Source of the DNA: Streblospio benedicti
Taxonomy: Eukaryota; Annelida; Polychaeta; Spionida; Spionidae
DNA length: 64,000 nt
Direction of reading: 5' to 3'
Assembly (NCBI GenBank): GCA_019095985.1
Contig: CM032661.1
Location: forward strand, 31,100,286-31,164,285
Numbering within the stretch: the first letter of the stretch is position 1; each line of letters starts with the position of its first letter. Positions 57,800 to 64,000 of the stretch are shown here, piece after piece. The translations under genes were made by a program, and so were the position numbers. The notes beneath the pieces are model-generated. The model was not told the DNA's origin, made no database searches, and saw only the letters and a list, made by a program, of their open reading frames with translations.

Positions 57800-58995
57800 T
57801 CTATATATATAAAAGGAAGAGGCGATTTTTTGCGTCACAAAAGGCTTTTTAACCAGAAGACGTACACACTTCAAATTATGTATGTACATTCAGGACAACT
57901 TGGTGGTCGTTATAATGTCACATTTCAAACCAAATAAATTGGTTTTAATGATAAAAACAAGAAAAAAGATTTTTTTAGAAAGGCTGCTTACAGGGCCATG
58001 TTTGTTAAAGGTGCGTAATACGTCACACGTTTGTATATGTCAAGCGTATGATGCACGTCACACGTACAGTCATACAACGAGGGAGCTGGGCATTGTGGGG
58101 AGGGTGGTGATGGGGATGGAGGTGCGTTTTATCTGCTCCGGACCTGTTTTGAGGAGGGGTGTTGGCAGAAATGGTGTGATGGTGTGTGTCCATATGGCGG
58201 GGGGGGGGGGGCATGGCTGGTGTCCACATGGGGTGGGGGGTATGGCTGGTGGTGAGGCAGGGAGGAGCATTTAATCTGTTCCAGATCTCATCAATTTCAA
58301 CCCGAGCAGCAGCAGAAAGGGGGTGATTGAGATGCACATTTAATGGTCTGCACGTGTTTACCAGGCGTAGGAGTAGCTGGAGGGAGGGATATTAGACTGA
58401 TCAAGCATTGCCACATACATGTAGTGTGTGTATGGCTATCACATATGACTGTGGGAAGAAGGTGATGGAAGTGTATTTAATCTTTCCCAGACCTGTATAG
58501 TGACGGGAGTTGGTGTGAGGGATGTGGGACAGGGGAAAGAATGGGAAGGGAGGAGCATTCAATGTGTTTTTGATCTCATCCGTTTCAACCAGAGCAGCAT
58601 CAGATAGGGGGTGCATTAATTATGGACCTGTTTAGATGGGGATGGGGTAGAGAGGGTTGGGGAGAGAAGAGGGGGCGGCGGGTTGGAAGGAAGGGTAGGG
58701 ATGAGTGAGACATTTAATCTGCTCCGCACGTGTTTACCATGGGTAGCAGTAGCTGGGGGAGGGATATTAGAGGGATCAATCATTGCCATATTTAGTACAT
58801 TTAGTGTGTAAATGGCTTAGACATATGACGATGGGAGGACGGTGATGGAGGTGTATTTAATCTGTCACAGACCTGTATACTGACGAGAACTGGTTAGAGG
58901 GATGTGGGACAGGAGGAAGTATGTGGAGGGAGGAGCATTTAATGTGTTCCGGATCTCATCTGTTTCAACCCGAGCAACGCCGGGTAAACAGCTAG
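57800..58995 (+). mobile_element. Non-autonomous Helitron, copy 2
   Basis: The start TCTATATATATAAAAGG follows an A (57799). The end is hairpin CCCGAGCAACGCCGGG, then TAAACAGCTAG (58995), then T. About 1.2 kb long, it matches copy 1 (3708-4868) along its whole length in the opposite orientation, with small indels and G or C runs of differing length. It has no coding capacity of its own. Confidence 0.77.
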
Positions 58996-59759
58996 TTATA
59001 CATATAATACTTAATCATTGTTTTATTTCAACGCTTTACATTTTGGGGGCATTTCACAACACAAATAGCGTTCTTTCAACTTCTTTGCCATTATGGACTC
59101 GATCTACGTTCAGTAAATGCTTTTACGATCACATGGTTTTTCTCGATATGTAAATTTGCCAGGCGCTAATATGCCATTCTTCATTTCCAAGTAGGGCAGA
59201 AAAGCTGCGCACTCGTCTTTTTTATTTGATTTTGAGACACATATTTTTATGGGTACTCCCTGAGTGTGATATAAGCCCATTTAAAATTGCATTTAATGCT
59301 ATATCATTCAAAATGTGTATTCCACATAAAATTGATGGCTGCCACGCTGATAAACGTTGGAAAATGAAGGAAATATATCTATTTGAGGCGTGCAATCTTT
59401 ATAACAGTGAAGTTCGCATGTTTGTCACTGGTCGTCTGCCATTTTTATAAAGACTGTTTTTTTTGCCCATATCAATTTTCAAATTCCAATTACAGATTCA
59501 TAATCCTTACTCAAAATATAATCCTTTTAGGAAAGTTCTTTCCATAGCTGTCATACGTATAAATGATACTTGAAAATGACCTTTAAATATTTAAAGTCGT
59601 TTTAGTCTAGATATTTACATTGAATTTTTCTTTCCTGAAAGTGGTGAATAATTTTAAACTAACAACAGATGAATGAAATGATATATTTTCATTTCACAGG
59701 CTTCAAGGATCTCTACCTATTTTTTATTTCACATTTTACTCTTGTAACAAGATTAGCTA

Positions 59760-60500
59760 TTGTGATCACCTTTCGTCCGTTGTCCGCCCACAATTCATAT
59801 TTGCATAATAGTCTCTTTGTTTTTCATTTGATTTTCACCAAACTTGCACACAGGTTTTATGCCTACATGATCATCATTCTATAATTGAATCATGCCCCTG
59901 GGGTGAAGATTGTCTCCTTCCCAGGAGTACATGAACAAAATTTTGTATGAACTATAGGTTCTCCATTTTTTATTTGGTTTTCATCAAACTTGAACAGAAT
60001 TTGTATGCCTGTATGATAATCATCGATATTTGAATCATGTCCCTGGGAGAAAAATTGACCCTGCCCCAGGGGTTCACGAACAATTTTTTTATTGATATAT
60101 AGATGGTTCATTTTTCATAAACTTTTACCAAACTTACAAGTTGTATTTGATCATCATTCCATATTTCAATCATGCCCCTGGGGGGGAAATTGACCTCTTC
60201 CCAGGCGCTCTTCAACAAAATCTTGCATGAAGTATAGATGCTTCATTTTTCATTTGATTTTTTGCCAAGCTTACTTACAACATGTATTCATATATTTGAT
60301 CATCATTCCATTCTTCAATCATGGCCCTGGATTGGACAATAGACAATTCTCCAGGTGTCCATTACAGATTTTTATGAATAGTTGCTAAATCTTTTATTTA
60401 ATTGGCACCAATCATATACATAAGCCGTATGCATGCATGTATGATTTGAGGGGGGGGGGGCTATGATCATCAGTCTCAACTTGAATCATGCCCGTGGAGG
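59760..60500. repeat. Minisatellite, about 143-bp period, about five decayed units
   Basis: Units share TTTTCACCAAACTTGCACA-like blocks (about 59834, 59980, 60127, 60262 and 60403) and AATCATGCCCCTGGGG-like blocks (about 59888, 60036, 60168, 60317 and 60484). Spacing is about 132-165 bp. No coding capacity. Confidence 0.7.
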
Positions 60501-60589
60501 GGAATTAAACATAGTTCAATTTCTCTCCATCAAAGACTAAAGCCCTTATCATCAATAATAGACCTGATGCAGAGCTCAACTCAACCAAC

Positions 60590-61062
60590 TGTTAGCATTT
60601 ATGGGTAAGAATATGGAAGAGGTCCCATGTCATACATATCTGGGTCTACGATTCTCTAATCACCTAAGATGGAAAGCTCACATTGAAGATATTTCTCTCA
60701 AAGCGCGACGCAAACTTAATTTAAGGATACCACTTAAAATGAAAATGGATCATTACACATGTATGGTGGTTCCTGATAGTATCATAGTAATATACAAAAA
60801 ATGTAAAATATCCACATTGATGCTATGAGACTGATAACTGGTGCAACTGCCAGGTCTAACATCAATAATGTAATGAAAGAGTGTGAAGGAAGCACCATTT
60901 CTGACCATATAAAACAAGCAACTCTTATTATATTCTTTAAGATTTTTTTACCAAAATTTTTAGACCAGCTGAATGGTGAAAGAAATTACGTTCTCAGAAA
61001 TGAGAATAATGTGTGCATTTCATATTGCAGGCTTGAAAGCTATGAGGTCATTCTTTCCTAGA
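60590..61062 (+). mobile_element. LINE RT C-terminal fragment
   Basis: It reads VPCHTYLGLRFSNHLRWKAHI at 60625-60690, then, after frame changes, AMRLITGATARSNINNVMKE and a QATLIIFFKI tail. The order (YLGL..S..L.W..H, then R.ITGAT, then a short basic-hydrophobic tail) is that of LINE reverse transcriptase thumb and C-terminal regions. It is truncated at both ends and broken. The minisatellite at 59760 lies just upstream. Confidence 0.65.
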
Positions 61063-61240
61063 CAGGCCCGTAGCAAGGAATCGAACAGTGGGGGGGTCAT
61101 AATTTTCAGTATGAGTGCAGGTGGGTGGGAGGCAATCGGCCGGCTGTACGGCACAGCCAGCCGACCCACGCGCCGTTGGCGCGCGGTTTAGCTAAAGGGG
61201 TCCGGGGGCATGCTCCGCTGGAAAAAATTTAGTATTTTAG
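61063..61240 (+). repeat. Probable DNA-transposon-derived repeat (hAT-MITE style)
   Basis: CCCGTAGCAAGGAATCGAA, then a G run, GTTGGCGCGCGGTTTAGC and GGGGTCCGGGGGCATGCTCC. Similar wording recurs at about 11910-11990 and 45650-45760. Such 'GTAGC.AGGA...GGGGGG' sequences are common ends of hAT-type MITEs. The family is not proven. Confidence 0.4.
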
Positions 61241-62900
61241 ATTATAAATAGTGCATTTTAAGAGCATTTTACACCAGATTTATAGACATTTTATTCACCC
61301 ATATTTTAGAACATTTTCAACTTTCCTGAACCTATCACTTTGTGGATTGAAGCGCAAGCCAATCAAGGGGCTTCCTGGTTATGCTCCCCCTGCGAAATTT
61401 TGACTTATAGACTTTAAATCATGGGTCCTAAATACTTCTGAGAGACAATTCTAAGATTCAACCTCACTGGTCATACAATGACATTTTTAGTTTAAAAGAT
61501 GTTAAACATTTTAAACCTTTCTCACTCAAATTATCATTTAGGACAGCATATTATGCTGCTTAATTATGTCATAAATATTCATAAACTTCAATTCCCTATA
61601 ACACAGCCCCTATAAGGCCTATTTTAACGATTGAACCACCACTGGAATCCATGAATGTTTGCACACATCTTCATATATCTAATTGCATTTGAAAAGTCTG
61701 GAATCTCAATGAGCTCTATAACTATGCCAAATAGGTCACATGACCATCAGATTGTTATTTCGAGATTCTCTCATAACATGACCCAAGGTGATCGGGGCAC
61801 TAAAACATGGAAGAACAGCAAGTGGGGGCACTAAACACAGCTATCACAACACTTGATGGCGTTGGGCAATCTGCTAACGATAATCGGTGTCTTTCTTTAT
61901 TAACTCGTGGCTCAAAGGTGGATGTGCCCTGGTTATCTTTTAGTTTAAGAGCATGCGCTTGACGTCAAGAACAAATTTAACCATCAAAAGGCCTCAAAAG
62001 AAAGTGTTTTTCGGCTATAAGCTTGGCGCTTTAATGTACGGGGATATGGTAGTATATCTTGTAGATATCAGTTTAGCTTCAGTGTTATAGTAGATATTTA
62101 CTTTTAAATGAAGAAAAAAACTATTAATAATGGAACATCTAACACTTTGCAAAATATTCACAGCATCATCAGTATGAGCGTAAATGTTTATGATTATCAT
62201 AGTCGGCATAGCGTCCATAGCCTGGAGTTATGAAGGAGCCATAAGTCTAATAATGTGCTACACTCGTGCTTGTATTTGTCCTTCTATAACTTATTGTCTT
62301 TTATGATTATAGATTTCATAAAATGTTTGTAGATCATGACAGCTAATTGTGATGAAATGAACCAGCCTAGTGAAAATTCTTCAACCTATGAAGCCCTTTT
62401 TAACCTCGAAAACTGATGATCTACAAGGCTTGACAGGACTGGTTTTACATAGACTTGAAACATTCTTGAGACGACCAGAGGAAAGTTTCTTTTCTCTGAA
62501 TTGAGAAAAGAAAAAGACAAGAAAAAAACAAACAATTTGTGAATTGAATATAGGATTTTTACCGTCATTATAATTAGGAGACATTATTTTTCAAGGTCAA
62601 CAAAGTATCGAGTCTTTGTTAAGATTGTAAATCCACGTTTCACTTGTTATGTCCAATTTACATAGCTACACAAAGTGCACAAAACACCAGATACATACAT
62701 CAGATTTATTGTCACAGCTGCATCATGCATAAAATATAACTTCCGTTGATGGTTTTCAAATTACACTTAAACTTTACCCACACAAGCCACAATAAAATCA
62801 CTTATAAAAAGTTACTATTCTTGTAAAGAAACTTGTTGCAAAAGCTGTAAGTATTTTGGATTGTGGGCAAGTGGGCGTTTCATCTCCTGGTGAAAAAACT
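61240..62900. other. Upstream region of the cGAS-like gene, no other gene seen
   Basis: AT-rich sequence between the last repeat and the ATG at 62916. No TATA box or transcription start can be argued with confidence. Base composition changes sharply to GC-rich at about 62930. Confidence 0.5.
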
Positions 62901-62915
62901 TGATTGTTCTTGACC

Positions 62916-64000
62916 ATGTCGTTTTTCTATGAAGGAGACCCCAAGTGGGAGTCTTGGATGCGAGAGTTTGGGGTGTTTGACCTTCCAAAGAGCGGCGCCA
63001 TGGCCCAGTGGCCTAAGTTCCAGACTCAGGAGCTGGACCTAGCGCTCGACGCGTGGCAAGAACCACCTCAGGACGTCCTCGAGTGGGAGCGCAAGGTGCA
63101 GCCTCTGTACGACACGTGGCTGTCCTACCACCTCGTGGACCGCGACCTCAAGCAGCGTGGAGCTGGAACCAACATCCAGTACCAGCTGCGGCGCTTCCCG
63201 GCACGGGCCGCTGCTGACAACGATGCGAGGCGCCTCACAGACTTACTGGAGACCTTCATCTGCGACCTGGCCCGTGATATGCGCCAGGAGGAGCCCAAGC
63301 TCACTTTCCACCCGGACCTGGGCGGCAGCAGCAGCCACGGCACCAAGCTCGGACCCATGGATGAATATGATTTCAAGATCGTACTCAGTGGGGACCTGGA
63401 GCAGGGTGATCCGGCGCTGCGGCGGCTGTACAGTGGGCTGAGCCAGTGTCTGGGGCCGGTGGAGGGCCGAGCAGGGACCCCGACTCGGAGCTCAAGCTGC
63501 TTGGACACGTTATCAACAACGCGAGGCTGCCCAGCGTCGTGTTTGAGTGGAGAAAGGCGCAGCCCGAGGAGAATGACCTGCCACGCTTCATCAAGGTGGA
63601 CCTGGCACCCATCGTCCCCGGCAAACCTTGGACCGGCAAGAGGAAGGTAGACCCCTGGGCAGGCCCATCACCACCCAGAACTACCTCCTCCTCATTTATA
63701 GCTGTGATTACCGCCCGGCCGAGTGGCGGAGTGCGAGCCGACGGAAGCCGGCCCAGCTGCGGCGTGGAGCAGACCATCTCACCCAGCTGCCGCCCGGCCA
63801 TCAAGAAGGCCTGCGTGCTGCTCAAAATCCTCACCAGTCACATCACCGTGCCGCACTTTAAGAAGAGCGTGCCCAAAGACTGCAAGTTCACGTCTTACAG
63901 CGTGAAGGACTGCCTGTTCTGGGCGCTGGCTGACGGACGCCTCAAGGCCTACTGGGACCTGGCTCCAGAGGAACAGGATGATGTGGGCATCATCATGCTC
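62916..64000 (+). CDS. cGAS-like / Mab-21 family nucleotidyltransferase (partial at right edge)
   Basis: The start is the ATG at 62916; an in-frame TGA lies at 62901. The first frame gives about 180 residues: a helical lead, then GGSSSHGTKLGPMDEYDFKI. This holds the nucleotidyltransferase GGS/GS loop (residues 136-140) and the E-x-D pair (E150, D152). The third acidic residue lies in FIKVDLAPIV, near 63600, in another frame. AIKKACVLLKIL and FTSYSVKDCLFWAL of the Mab-21 helical half follow. With all three metal-binding acids this looks like a potentially catalytic cGAS-like receptor (cyclic dinucleotide synthesis on sensing nucleic acid) rather than an inactive Mab-21; that function is inferred. 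The frame changes at least three times (near 63475, 63660 and 63740): pseudogene or base errors. It is intronless so far and much richer in GC than its surroundings. Confidence 0.75.

Noticed and set aside
59760-60500. CRISPR-like array
   Set aside because: The window is eukaryotic, units are about 143 bp and decayed along their whole length, with no constant repeat and unique spacers.

Overview
This is eukaryotic, intron-rich, AT-rich DNA crowded with transposons. The protein modules (C-type lectin, EGF, REJ, acyltransferase-3, Mab-21/cGAS-like) and the transposons (Helitrons, Penelope-like, CR1/L2/jockey-like LINEs, tRNA-derived SINEs, pogo-like MITEs) suit a marine invertebrate bilaterian such as a lophotrochozoan or invertebrate deuterostome. 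I cannot name the species from the sequence.

Three host genes are visible. (1) Positions 34121 down to 1254, minus strand: part of a large modular receptor. I could chain 22 exons, about 961 codons, and every splice junction agrees in phase. Module order in the protein is CTLD-C, CTLD-B, EGF, EGF (with an RSKR furin-like site), EGF, CTLD-D, CTLD-A, EGF, EGF, short linker, REJ. This is the layout of sea-urchin REJ and polycystin-1-like proteins. The N-terminus (above 34.1 kb) and the rest of REJ, with any GPS or membrane part (below 1.25 kb), were not found. CTLD-B and CTLD-C arose by tandem duplication of a unit of about 4.3 kb. The second unit later gained a large inverted repeat and a LINE; the first lost about 1.1 kb. 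(2) Positions 49.4-50.3 kb and again 53.7-54.6 kb, minus strand: the last two exons of an acyltransferase-3 / NRF-6-like membrane protein. The two copies flank a scaffold gap of exactly 100 N, so the duplication may be an assembly artefact. (3) From 62916 to the right edge, plus strand: a GC-rich cGAS/Mab-21-like nucleotidyltransferase whose three catalytic acidic residues are visible but whose reading frame changes at least three times.

Between these lie mobile elements and non-coding DNA: two Helitron copies in opposite orientation (3.7-4.9 kb and 57.8-59.0 kb), Penelope and LINE fragments, MITEs, hairpin elements, SINEs, a minisatellite of about 143 bp period, and a cluster of three CTCF-like motifs near 39.6 kb. 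The 35-48 kb stretch holds no convincing host gene.

All coordinates and similarities were read by eye. Family names rest on recognised motifs; no search was run.
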